In this document: in pieces, positions 1 to 7,863 of the stretch
Numbering within the stretch: the stretch's first letter is position 1
How the letters are laid out: every line of letters begins with the position of its first letter
Origin: Pseudomonas nabeulensis
Lineage (GTDB): Bacteria > Pseudomonadota > Gammaproteobacteria > Pseudomonadales > Pseudomonadaceae
NCBI RefSeq assembly: GCF_004682045.1
Contig: NZ_QUZT01000067.1
Coordinates: forward strand, 1 to 35,811
DNA length: 35,811 nucleotides
Reading direction: 5' to 3'
Position numbers and translations under genes: made by a program
The notes under the pieces: model-generated
What the model was told of the DNA's origin: nothing
What the model saw: only the letters and a program-made list of their open reading frames with translations
Database searches by the model: none

Positions 1-247
1 ATTTCCGCTTTGAATTCAGTCGCCTGTCAATAGCGGGCACAACAACAGAGCGATATGAAAAAATGGCGTTCATGCAAGAGAGCGACAGTTGGTACTGTAC
101 AAGGGCGGCTCACATGAACAACTGCTCGCCATGGTCTTCTTTCAGTTACTTAGCGGTGCGCGCAGGGCGACTGATAGATCTGCTGCCGCCCGACCACACT
201 GCCGAAGGAAAAGCGCAGGTACCGAAGTTCCATCGCGTGCCCTCCCG
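1..247. other. Window edge, no recognised gene
   Basis: No gene is supported here. The plus strand has a short open frame (about 56-277) whose part HEQLLAMVFFQLLSGA faintly recalls the N-terminal region of IS4-type transposases (a hydrophobic 'LLAM.F.QL' block). No DDE motif follows, and the frame runs into the antisense of the MFS gene. It could be a transposase remnant at a module boundary, or chance. Confidence 0.2.
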
Positions 248-1732
248 TCAACCCGCCGACCGCTGCGTTCTTGCTAGCATCAGCAACAGGATGCAGACCA
301 GCAGAGCGGAACCGAGATTGTAGAGCATTCCCGCGACGAAGGCGGAAGCGTATTGGCCCGCTTGTGCCGCCGCATCATTGCCTGCGGCCAGCGCCGCGCC
401 GAACAGGATGCCGACCACGGCCACGCCCAGCGCCGCGCCGACCTGCTGAACGGTCGAGATCACCCCCGAAGCCATGCCGGCCTGCGCTTCATCGACAAAG
501 CCCAGCACCAGATTCAGCAGGGGGGTCATGATGAAGCCTTGCCCGGCACCGACCACGATCAAAACGGGGATCAGCCGCTTGGGCAGCAGTTCCGCACCTG
601 CGGCTTGCACCTGGGCGATCAGCAGGCCGATGAACACCGCATAGACCAGCGCACCCGCCACGATGGCGCGCGTTCCCCACCGCGCCACCAGCCGCGGTGC
701 GGCCAGCGATGCCAGCACGAAGCCCACGCTGCATGGCGCGAAGGTGCTGCCCGCCACGAAGGGGTCGAGGCCCAGCCCCGTCTGCACTAGCAAGGCGAAG
801 CACAAGAAGAAGGAACTGGACGTGGAATAGACCAGCAGCACCAGCACCGCGCCCAGCACGAAACGGCGCTGCGCCAGCAGGCGCATGTCCACCAGCGGCA
901 AACTACCAGCAATCCGCCGCTGCTCCTGCTGCCGGTAGAACAGTGCAAGCAGCGCCGCTGCCACGCCCAGCGACCCCACGCTCCAGGCCGGCCAGCCTTG
1001 GCCCGGCCCCTCGATCAGCGGCACCAGCAGCAACGCCAGCCCGGCGCTGACCAGTGCCACGCCCGTCCAGTCCAGTGCCGGGCGCTGCGGCGCGCGGGAT
1101 TCGGGAATGCACCGCGCCGCCGCGATGGCGAACAGCCCGATGGGCACGTTGATGAGAAAGATGTTGCGCCAGCCCAGCCCGAACAGGTCAGCATGCACCA
1201 GCCATCCGCCCAACACCTGCCCGGTGATGGCGGCCAGGCCCAGTGTCATCCCCAGCAGGCCGAAAGCACGGCGGCTGTCGTCGCCATCGAAGTTGACGCG
1301 GATGGACGCATAGACCTGGGGGAACAGCAAGGCGGCCGCCAGCCCTTGCAACACCCGCGCACCGATCAGGAAGCCGGCGCTGGGCGCCAGCCCGCACAAG
1401 GCCGAGGCCAGCGTGAAGCCCGCCATGCCGACGATGAACAGGCGCCGTCGCCCGAACAGGTCGCCCAGCCGCCCGCCGGTAATCAGCAACACACCAAAAG
1501 CCAACTCGTAGCCGGCCACGATGAAACCGATCTGCGCGAAGCTCGCGCCCAGCCCGGCCTGCATGCTGGGAATGGCGACGTTGACCACGAACAGGTCGAA
1601 GATCGTGACGAAACCGGCCAGCAGCAGCACGGACAAACCGAGCCAAGGCGGGCCGCTGACGGCGCGCGCAGGCGGCTTCGAAAGGCAGGAATTCGAGTTC
1701 ATCTTGCGTATCCAAGGTAAAGACGCGATCAT
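248..1732 (-). CDS. MFS multidrug efflux transporter, DHA2 (EmrB/QacA-like) family
   Basis: An inner-membrane proton-coupled drug exporter of about 494 residues, the usual length for 14-TM DHA2 pumps. It shows the loop 2-3 signature GGRLGDLFGRRR near residue 85 and a 'GWRNIFLINVPIG' motif typical of DHA2 proteins. Hydrophobic segments continue to the C-terminus. The start at 1732 is preferred because an AAGGAG ribosome-binding site lies 7 nt upstream. The open frame also offers a TTG at 1753 and an internal ATG at 1702, neither with such a site. It is divergent from an XRE/MmyB regulator 68 bp away, a classic regulator-pump pair, so local control is likely. The substrate cannot be read from sequence. 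Confidence 0.92.
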   Translation of the reverse strand: MIASLPWIRKMNSNSCLSKPPARAVSGPPWLGLSVLLLAGFVTIFDLFVVNVAIPSMQAGLGASFAQIGFIVAGYELAFGVLLITGGRLGDLFGRRRLFIVGMAGFTLASALCGLAPSAGFLIGARVLQGLAAALLFPQVYASIRVNFDGDDSRRAFGLLGMTLGLAAITGQVLGGWLVHADLFGLGWRNIFLINVPIGLFAIAAARCIPESRAPQRPALDWTGVALVSAGLALLLVPLIEGPGQGWPAWSVGSLGVAAALLALFYRQQEQRRIAGSLPLVDMRLLAQRRFVLGAVLVLLVYSTSSSFFLCFALLVQTGLGLDPFVAGSTFAPCSVGFVLASLAAPRLVARWGTRAIVAGALVYAVFIGLLIAQVQAAGAELLPKRLIPVLIVVGAGQGFIMTPLLNLVLGFVDEAQAGMASGVISTVQQVGAALGVAVVGILFGAALAAGNDAAAQAGQYASAFVAGMLYNLGSALLVCILLLMLARTQRSAG

Positions 1733-1800
1733 TCTCAAACTCCTTTTAAGCAATTACAATTTAACTATTTATGCTATTACTGAAAGCAATGAGCTAAACG
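1733..1800. promoter_or_regulatory. AT-rich divergent promoter region of the DHA2 pump and its regulator
   Basis: This 68-bp intergenic stretch is strikingly AT-rich against its GC-rich flanks and must carry both divergent promoters. The pump's AAGGAG ribosome-binding site lies at its left edge. I do not see a clean inverted repeat that I would call the operator. Confidence 0.5.
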
Positions 1801-2604
1801 ATGCGAACCCTGGAGCGAACCCGCGCCGATCTGGCGGCCTTCCTGCGCGCGCACCGCGAGCGCCTGTCGCCTGCCGACCTGGGCCTGCCCAGCGGTGGCC
1901 GCCGCCGCACGCCGGGGCTGCGGCGCGAGGAAGTCGCCGCGCTCGCCGGGGTCGGCCTGACCTGGTACACGTGGCTGGAACAGGGGCGCGACATTGGCGT
2001 GTCGGCCACTTTTCTGGACAACCTGGCGCGGGTGCTGAAACTGGATGCCGCCGAGCGCCGTCACCTGTTCCTGCTGGCCCACGAACGACCGCCCGCCGAG
2101 CCGGGCAAGACGTGGTGCGTGCTGCCGCCGCTGGTGCGGCGCCTGATGCACGACCTGCCGCATCCGGCCTTCGTGATCAACCTGCGTTGGGACGTGCTGG
2201 GCTTCAATGCGCCGGCCGATGTGCTGTTCGGCTTCGGCAAGCACTCGCCCGAGCGGCGCAACCTGCTCTGGCTGCTGTTCACCGATCCCGCCCTGCATGC
2301 CCGTTTCCACGAATGGGAAGCACAAGCCCCGCTGATGCTCTCCAGCTTCCGCCGCGATTTCGCCCGCGCCACGCAGGACGCCGACATTCACGAACTGGTG
2401 GACGAGTTGGAACGGGTGTCGCCGGAGTTCAAGGCGTGGTGGCGAACGCATGACGTGCATGCGCCCTGCAACGGCGTGCGCAAACTAGTCATCGACGGTC
2501 AGGCCGAGCCGTTCGAGCACACCTCGCTGACGGTTGACGAAGACCGGCACCTGCGGCTGGTGGTCTATGCGCGACAGCAGGAAGATAGTGCATCTGATCG
2601 CTGA
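1801..2604 (+). CDS. XRE-family regulator with MmyB-like ligand-binding C-terminal domain
   Basis: A 267-residue transcription factor. Residues about 38-90 form an XRE helix-turn-helix (TPGLRREEVAALAGVGLTWY... then TFLDNLARVLKL), the typical 'RTPGLRREEVA' entry of this family. Residues about 105-260 match the MmyB-like, PAS-like fold, with 'NPAFVINLRWDVLGFNAPAD'-type residues, known from family structures to bind small lipophilic ligands. It is divergent from the adjacent MFS pump and probably controls it. The stop codon lies at the joint with a truncated antisense LysR gene, so the 3' end abuts a recombination point, but the protein itself looks complete. Confidence 0.9.
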   Translation: MRTLERTRADLAAFLRAHRERLSPADLGLPSGGRRRTPGLRREEVAALAGVGLTWYTWLEQGRDIGVSATFLDNLARVLKLDAAERRHLFLLAHERPPAEPGKTWCVLPPLVRRLMHDLPHPAFVINLRWDVLGFNAPADVLFGFGKHSPERRNLLWLLFTDPALHARFHEWEAQAPLMLSSFRRDFARATQDADIHELVDELERVSPEFKAWWRTHDVHAPCNGVRKLVIDGQAEPFEHTSLTVDEDRHLRLVVYARQQEDSASDR

Positions 2605-2706
2605 TCGGAACGGCGGCAACTGCTCGACGTGCAGCTTCTCCGCCGCGCGCGCGAAGTGGAGTTCTTCGGCGACGGCAAGAAAGCAACGGAGGTGGCGTAG
2701 TTCCAT
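2600..2706 (-). pseudogene. LysR-family regulator, N-terminal fragment
   Basis: The minus strand begins MELRHLRCFLAVAEELHFAR and continues RAAEKLHVEQ, the first helix-turn-helix half of a LysR regulator. Similarity stops after about 35 residues (LPPFRSAIR), where it runs into the antisense of the XRE/MmyB gene's 3' end. The intact LysR at 12162 has almost the same opening, so the family is certain. The wing, linker and effector domain are gone, so this is a recombination scar and not a functional gene. Confidence 0.85.
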
Positions 2707-2736
2707 GCTTTTCAATCGACAGGCTCGATCCAAGAT

Positions 2737-3882
2737 TCAAGCTGCCGTTCGCCTCCGACGCTGTATTCCCCAAGGGCCAACAAACGTGAGCGATGCCAAC
2801 CCTCCCAACATGGCTCCCGTCATCAGTGCCGCTCCACTTCCCGCATTGGACAAGGCGATTCCGCCGAACAAGGCACCGCTGCCTATACCCAGATTAAAAG
2901 CAGCAACGTAGAGCGATGAAGCTACATCAGCTCGATCAGGCGCTATTTCGATCACCCAGCTTTGCAAGCCGACGATCAAGATGGCAACGGACATGCCCCA
3001 CAAGGCCATTTCCAGCCATATCCAAATCTCTGCCGAGTTCAGAAACAGTATGAAAGCCTGACTGGAAGCAACGCCTACCGTTGCGAGCAAGGCCATGAGG
3101 AACGGCTTCACGGAAAGCCAACCCGCCAGCCATGTTCCCACTGCCCCGGCAATTCCGAACACCATCAACACCAACGCATGTTGAACCTCTGGAAGCTGGC
3201 TGACGCCCTTCAGGATGGGCACGACATAGGTGTATCCCACGAAATGCGCCGTGACGGCCAACATGGAAACAAGCGCAGCCAAATAAAGAATGGCTGTGCC
3301 TTGTAATGAACCTCGCGCTTGCCGAAGGGAAGAATCGCTTTCCCATTGCGGTAAATACTGGTATTCAAGCCACAACGTCGCGCACCCCAGCAGGAAGTAA
3401 GCGGTGAACGCGAAGCGCCAACCCATCCATTGACCGATTGCCGTTGCAATCGGTCCGCCGACAACCAGTGCCAGGGAAATTCCGCCCAGCACCCAGGCGG
3501 TTGCACGACTGGCTGGCATGTCGGGATATAGCCGAACCGCATAGGCGGCGATCATTGACCAGAACACACCATGCGTTAAGGCAGTCACCAAGCGCAGGGA
3601 GATGAGCAGCGGGAGCGTCGTGGCGAATGCTGCGAGCGCATTGGTCGCGCTGATGATCCCAAGCAAGCCAAGGAACAAGATACGCCGTGGAATGCGTTGC
3701 GCAGCGAGGGTGAACGGTATCGCCGTGATTGCTGCTACCCACGCATACCCCGTCACCAGTGTTCCCGTTCTTGCCTCGGAAACGCCCAAGTCCTCTGCAA
3801 TCCGTGACAACAGGCCAATGGGCAGGTATTCCGTGGTCTGAGCAACGAAGGCCCCCAGCATCAACACCAGAAGCCTTTGCAT
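2737..3882 (-). CDS. MFS transporter, DHA1 family (sugar-efflux/SotB-like)
   Basis: An inner-membrane secondary transporter of 381 residues with about 12 hydrophobic segments. The start 'FVAQTTEYLPIGLLSRIAEDLGVSEARTGTLVTGYAW' matches the SotB/YdeA/AraJ-like DHA1 branch, followed by 'RRILFLGLLGIISATNALAA'. The upstream hydrolase's TAA stop is directly followed by this ATG, so the two are translationally coupled. The divergent MerR gene and its MerR-type promoter suggest both respond to one inducer. The C-terminus ends in an Arg-rich tail. The substrate is unknown. Confidence 0.88.
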   Translation of the reverse strand: MQRLLVLMLGAFVAQTTEYLPIGLLSRIAEDLGVSEARTGTLVTGYAWVAAITAIPFTLAAQRIPRRILFLGLLGIISATNALAAFATTLPLLISLRLVTALTHGVFWSMIAAYAVRLYPDMPASRATAWVLGGISLALVVGGPIATAIGQWMGWRFAFTAYFLLGCATLWLEYQYLPQWESDSSLRQARGSLQGTAILYLAALVSMLAVTAHFVGYTYVVPILKGVSQLPEVQHALVLMVFGIAGAVGTWLAGWLSVKPFLMALLATVGVASSQAFILFLNSAEIWIWLEMALWGMSVAILIVGLQSWVIEIAPDRADVASSLYVAAFNLGIGSGALFGGIALSNAGSGAALMTGAMLGGLASLTFVGPWGIQRRRRTAA

Positions 3883-4680
3883 TTACCGTTCTCCCGTGCT
3901 CAGGAAATCCGTCACCAGTTGAACGAACTCATCAGGACGCTCAAGCGGAGCAAGGTGTCCGCTGTCCAGTTCCGCGTAGCGCGCTCTTGGGATCGCCGCT
4001 GCCAGTGCGCGCGCGTGAGCGGGCGGCACCATATGGTCGTGCGTGCATCCAATCACCAGCGAGGGTTTGGCAATGCGCTTGATCTGCTCGCTGACATCCA
4101 GGGCCAGATCAAGCTCCACTTGACGCCCCATGCCTTCCCATTGGTTGCCAGCGACGATCGCCTCGATGTCTTCCTCGACCTGCTGGAGACTCAGGCCGGC
4201 AAGGAAGTCGGGGCTGAAGCCGGTCAACAATACAAGTCGAGCCATTGCGCGACGATCGCTGCGGATCAAATCTCTCCACAGACCGAATTCCAATTGCATG
4301 CGTGCATCGACGCCAGATGCGAAGCCTGCCAGCAGAACCACTGCGCGCACATCTTCGGGATACTCTGCCGCGATGTAGGCGGCCAGGCTTGCACCAAGCG
4401 AGAAGCCGACAAGATCGAACGGCGTGGCATTCGCATCCCTCGCAGCGGCAACGACTTGCGCAGCCAGATCCTGGATGCGCAGCGGCCTGCCATCGTCTTC
4501 CGTTTTTCCTGACCCTGAGTAGTCGGGCCGTACCACCTTCCAACGGGGCTTGAAGCGTTCGACCAGATGGCCCCAGTTGCTTTCTCCGTCGCCACCCGTG
4601 CCGTGCACCAGTACCAATCCGGGGCCTTCGCCATTGACCTGATAGGAGACTTTGACTCCATCCACTTCAATCGTTGCCAT
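3883..4680 (-). CDS. Alpha/beta hydrolase
   Basis: A 265-residue soluble alpha/beta-hydrolase-fold enzyme. The oxyanion region is HGTGGDGES (26-34), the nucleophile elbow is GFSLG with Ser94, and the C-terminal catalytic His is in DSGHLAP at about residue 242. An acid probably lies in the 'CTHDH' loop. It is the first gene of a two-gene operon with the MFS transporter. The start is preceded by GAGG about 10 nt upstream. The MerR promoter in front suggests induction by a small molecule that the hydrolase or the pump handles. The substrate (ester, lactone or haloperoxidase-type) is not determinable. Confidence 0.9.
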   Translation of the reverse strand: MATIEVDGVKVSYQVNGEGPGLVLVHGTGGDGESNWGHLVERFKPRWKVVRPDYSGSGKTEDDGRPLRIQDLAAQVVAAARDANATPFDLVGFSLGASLAAYIAAEYPEDVRAVVLLAGFASGVDARMQLEFGLWRDLIRSDRRAMARLVLLTGFSPDFLAGLSLQQVEEDIEAIVAGNQWEGMGRQVELDLALDVSEQIKRIAKPSLVIGCTHDHMVPPAHARALAAAIPRARYAELDSGHLAPLERPDEFVQLVTDFLSTGER

Positions 4681-4708
4681 GATTTCAAACCTCGTTTCAT
4701 GAAAGAGG

Positions 4709-4739
4709 GCTTTAGGCTAAACTTTGACAGCACTGTCAA
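4709..4739 (-). promoter_or_regulatory. MerR-type promoter/operator with 19-bp spacer
   Basis: Reading the minus strand, a perfect -35 TTGACA (4739-4734) and a -10-like TAAAGC (4714-4709) are separated by 19 bp. A perfect inverted repeat TTGACAG-CA-CTGTCAA (4724-4739) overlaps the -35 and the spacer. An overlong spacer carrying a dyad is the hallmark of MerR-activated promoters. It lies 29 bp upstream of the hydrolase start and 26 bp upstream of the merR-like gene, so it fits activation of the hydrolase-MFS operon and autoregulation. Confidence 0.75.
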
Positions 4740-4765
4740 GGTCAAGCGGAAATTCGAGGTTTGCC

Positions 4766-5146
4766 ATGCGTATTGGAGAATTGGCGCGCCGCACTGGCGT
4801 GAGCGAGCGGATGCTGCGGTACTACGAGCAGGAAGGTCTGCTGCAACCTGCGCGCACGGACTCGGGCTACCGTGACTATGGCAACGCCGAAGTACAGGCC
4901 GCGCAACGCATACGCATGCTGAGTGCGGCTGGATTGAAGATCGAGACGATCCGCATCCTGCTGCCTTGCATTCTGGACAACCAGCCACGCTTTGAGCCAT
5001 GCAAGGAAGTACGCGCCGCCTTGCGGCAAGAAGTCGAGAAGCTGGATGAAAGGCTGCGCGATCTTGGCGAAAGCAGGCAGATCGTCGCGAGCTTCCTGAT
5101 CGGTGTCGAGGCGGATAGCGGCTGTCGGCTGAAACAGCAGGCGTAG
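4766..5146 (+). CDS. MerR-family transcriptional regulator
   Basis: A 126-residue regulator. MRIGELARRTGVSERMLRYY is the canonical MerR winged HTH, followed by EQEGLLQPARTDSGYRDY and a dimerising coiled coil (RQEVEKLDERLRDL, about 85-100). Cys residues occur in LLPCILDN, FEPCKEV and DSGCRL but are not in a recognised metal-binding arrangement, so organic inducers are as likely as metals. The ATG at 4766 is chosen because the HTH begins at once there, and any upstream start would place the operator inside the coding region. It is divergent from the hydrolase-MFS operon, its likely target. Confidence 0.9.
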   Translation: MRIGELARRTGVSERMLRYYEQEGLLQPARTDSGYRDYGNAEVQAAQRIRMLSAAGLKIETIRILLPCILDNQPRFEPCKEVRAALRQEVEKLDERLRDLGESRQIVASFLIGVEADSGCRLKQQA

Positions 5147-5198
5147 CTGTTCGACGACTGGTCGTTGCATGCGGACGCGCCATCACACTCTCTCGCTG

Positions 5199-5417
5199 CT
5201 ACTGCACAGCTTCGGCACGCGCTGCCGCCAGTACAGAAGGCCGTGCCCCAATCCGCTGCACATACGTCGGCAATGCAGGCCATCGGCTGAGGTCGATGGA
5301 AAAAATTGCACCAGCCCAGCACGGTGAACAGGTACGCATCGACCACGCTGAAAGACGCGCCTGTCAGGTAGTCCTGACCGGCGTGGATCTCGCTGGTGAC
5401 GAAGTTCCATGACGCAC
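5199..5417 (-). pseudogene. gst: Glutathione S-transferase, C-terminal remnant
   Basis: The minus strand reads SWNFVTSEIH then GQDYLTGASFSVVDAYLFTV and LGWCNF, clear parts of a GST C-terminal domain. About 40 residues that normally separate 'NFVTSEIH' from 'GQDYLTG' are missing, and the N-terminal thioredoxin-fold domain is absent. After CNF the frame shifts at a T run (about 5298-5303). Dropping one T restores SIDLSRWPALPTYVQRIGAR and an ending ...RAEAVQ before TAG at 5199-5201. So there are three lesions: loss of the N-terminus, an internal deletion and a 1-nt insertion. It directly follows the MFS remnant. Confidence 0.8.
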
Positions 5418-6372
5418 CTACCCTTGAAGCCTTGCGGCCAGGAAGGCGGGGCGCCGCATCTGCCACAACATCCAGACGATCCCCAACCCCACGGCAACAG
5501 CGCCGACCCACGCCGTACTGGTCAGGCCCATCGCTTCCAGGCTGGCGCCACCCAGCAGCGAACCCAGCGCGATACCGCCATTGAAACCCGCGATGTTCAG
5601 CCCGGCGGCGACCGCCGGTGCCTGCGGCGCATGCAGGTGCGACAGGCCGATCACCCGTGCCTGCAAGGCCGGCACTGCCGCATAGGTCAGCGCGCCCAGC
5701 ACGCCGGTCAACAACACCATCAGCGGCAGGGATGCGGCCGACAGCCAGATGGCCAGCAGCACCACCGCCAAGCCGACCAGCACGGTCATCACGGCTGCAT
5801 TCGCCCCCTTGCGGTCGGTCAGCCGCCCGCCCCACACATTGCCGATGGCCGCCATCACGCCATACCCCAGCATCAACAGGCTGGCCGTGCTCTCGGTGAC
5901 GTGCGTGACCTGCAACAGAATGGGCGAGATGTAGGTGTAGAGCGCGAACGCCCCCGCATAGGCCAGCACGGTGATGCCGGCCCCGGCCAGCAGGCGCGGG
6001 TTGAACATGGCTTTGAAGCCATCCATCGCATTGGCCTGCACCGAGCCATCGTTGCGATCCGTCGGCATCAGCGCCAGCAGGCCCAAGAAGCCGATGGTGC
6101 CGCTGGCAGCCACGGCTATGAAGATGACCTGCCAACTCAACACGCTGCCCAAGTAGGTGCCCAGCGGCACGCCCAACGCCAAGCCCCAGGCCCGGCGCGC
6201 CGATCACCGCGCCCAGCGCATAGGCCGTGACCGCCGTACCGACCTGGCAGACGCTGGCATGCAGGTCGGCGGAAATGGTGGACACCAGGCCGATGGTGAC
6301 GAACTCGGTGAAGCCCAGGGCGAACGCGCAGAGCGCGAACACGTAGATGACGAAAGGCATGCGCTCGTTCAT
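5418..6372 (-). pseudogene. MFS transporter (DHA1) with internal out-of-frame deletion
   Basis: The start at 6372 gives MNERMPFVIYVFALCAFALG and TM1-TM2 up to YALGAVIGAP. The continuation WGLALGVPLGTYLGSVLSW through the C-terminus (ending LAARLQG, TAG 5418-5420) lies in another frame. The switch occurs at about 6190-6200, in a GC-rich stretch. In intact relatives about 75 residues (TM2-TM4, including the GRxGRR loop) lie between these parts, so a deletion both removed them and broke the frame. It belonged to a LysR/DJ-1/MFS/GST detoxification cluster of which only pieces remain. Confidence 0.85.
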
Positions 6373-6375
6373 GGG

Positions 6376-6578
6376 TCAGGCCAGCAGGAACGGCACGGTG
6401 TCGACCAGACCGACCGCGCGCTCCTCGTCGTTGGTGAAGGCCGACACGTCTTTACCTTCGACCAGATAGCGGCCATCGGACAGCTTGAGGTTCACCAGCC
6501 CGGCCGGGCCGTGGCAGACCGCTGCAACGATGCCGCCACGCTCATAGATGCGTGCGGCAATCGCGGCCAGCTCGGTGC
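6376..6578 (-). pseudogene. DJ-1/PfpI (type-1 glutamine amidotransferase-like) protein, C-terminal fragment
   Basis: The minus strand encodes TELAAIAARIYERGGIVAAV then CHGPAGLVNL and KLSDGRYLVEGKDVSAFTN, ending DTVPFLLA and TGA at 6376-6378. AVCHGP is the nucleophile elbow with the reactive Cys of the DJ-1/PfpI/Hsp31 family. The N-terminal two-thirds are missing. At about 6578 the sequence joins a LysR fragment on the other strand. Only 3 bp separate it from the MFS pseudogene start, which fits an old operon. Confidence 0.8.
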
Positions 6579-7294
6579 TGTCGGTCGCCGAGCGGGCGCG
6601 TGTGGCGCTGGGCGTTCTGGAAGAAGTGCAGGAACTGGCGACCGGCGCGAATCAGGAACTGCACGGCACCATCCGCCTGAGGGCACCCACACCGTTTGGC
6701 CGCAAGTTCGTGGCCTCGGCGATTCATGACTTTTGCCGCCTGCACCCCCATGTCGGATTTGACCTGCGCCTGTCCGACCAGGTGCAGGATCTGCATGGCC
6801 GCAACCTGGACTTGGCGATCCGCATGGGCGAGCTGGCCGACTCGCGGCTGATGGCGCGGCGCGTGGGCAGTAACCGGCGCGTCCTAGCGGCGTCGCCGGC
6901 CTACCTGAAAGCGCAGGGAAACCCTGAAACACCGGAAGATTTGGCGCAGCACAACTGCCTGGTATTCGCCTATCCGGGCTTGCTGCAAAACACCTGGCCG
7001 CTGCGCAAAGGCCGCCGCGAGAAACCCGCCACCGTCAGCAGCACTCTGCACAGCGACAGTGGCGACGTGCTGCATGCGTGGTGCCTGGCCGGCTTGGGTA
7101 TCTCGCTGCGCGAAACCTGGGACATTCACGAAGAGCTGCGCGACGGGCGATTGGTGCGCGTGCTACCTGAGTGAGAAGCTGCACCTTCGAAGATCAGCAT
7201 CGTGCGGGCGCGGCGCGAACCCGTGCCGCGGCGGCTGACGGCATTCAGTGATTTTCTGCGGGAACGCTGGCGGGATGCGCCGTGGGATCGGTGA
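6579..7294 (+). pseudogene. LysR-family regulator lacking its HTH, with a premature stop
   Basis: From about 6579 the plus strand encodes ERARVALGVLEEVQELATGA then a LysR effector-binding domain (IRLRAPTPFGRKFVASAIHD, DLAIRMGELADSRLMARRV, ...LAGLGISLRETWDIHEELRDGRLVRVLPE). The DNA-binding domain and linker are gone. A TGA at 7172-7174 follows VLPE, after which the same frame continues as a normal LysR tail (KISIVRARREPVPRRLTAF...RWRDAPWDR) to TGA at 7292-7294. The stop is probably a Trp-to-TGA mutation. Two independent lesions make function unlikely. Confidence 0.85.
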
Positions 7295-7356
7295 GAGTCG
7301 TTCGACGCTCGGTTTCTCTGCTATGAGATGAGAATCGAGCAACCATCCGGGAACCT

Positions 7357-7863
7357 TCATACGCCCCGGATATATTCGCGAGCGAGATAGCTGATGATGA
7401 GATCGGCACCTGCCCGCTTGATGGCGCCCAGTGTTTCTTGAACGGTGCACACTTCGTCGATGGCGCCTGCCGTCGCCGCGAATTTGATCATTGCGTACTC
7501 GCCACCCACCTGATAGGCGACCAGCGGCAACAGGGTCTGTCCGCGTAGCCGCGCCAACACGTCGAGATAGGCCAGAGCCGGCTTGACCATCAGCATGTCG
7601 GCGCCTTCGGCTTCATCCAGCAGCGACTCGCGCACGGCTTTGCGGGCAATAGCCTCCAGTTCGCGGGCCAGGTGCCGCTCGGGAATACGCAGCACACCGG
7701 GCATGGTCGAGATCTCCTGCGCGACTTCGATGCCTTCTTCCACGAAAACCGGATAAATCAGATCGTCGGCGCCAAGCCGCGTTTCACGCACCATGTCGCG
7801 CAGCAAAGGGGTTCGCCGCAGTCGGCGCAGCCGCATGGCAGGAAAAGATAGAGGGGGTGTCAT
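7357..7863 (-). pseudogene. hemB: Delta-aminolevulinic acid dehydratase (HemB) with large in-frame internal deletion
   Basis: This frame encodes both ends of porphobilinogen synthase. Residues 1-74 (RLRRLRRTPLLRDMVRETRL, GADDLIYPVFVEEG, ...PGVLRIP) are joined at about 75 to the C-terminal part (ESLLDEAEGADMLMVKPALA, QVGGEYAMIKFAATAGAIDE, ...LGAIKRAGADLIISY). It is 168 residues against about 330 normally. The MVKP Schiff-base Lys (Lys94 here) survives. The Cys-rich metal site and the first active-site Lys with YGPFR are lost, so dehydratase activity is not expected. The reading frame stays open. Its ATG overlaps the EamA stop (ATGA), so it is still translationally coupled. Confidence 0.88.

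Noticed and set aside
56..277. An IS4-type transposase gene at the left edge
   Set aside because: Only one short hydrophobic block is reminiscent. There is no DDE motif, inverted repeat or sufficient length.
998..1720. Long plus-strand frames antisense to the DHA2 pump
   Set aside because: The Gln/His/Arg-rich translations are typical shadows of a GC-rich membrane-protein gene.
4876..6372. A long minus-strand open frame of 498 codons suggesting one large protein
   Set aside because: Only its first ~57 residues are MFS-like. After about 6195 it reads a wrong frame, while the true MFS continuation lies in another frame, and its end is a GST piece plus antisense of MerR. It is three remnants that happen to stay open.
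7172..7174. TGA in the LysR fragment as selenocysteine
   Set aside because: LysR proteins have no selenocysteine, no SECIS-like hairpin is seen, and the gene already lacks its N-terminus.
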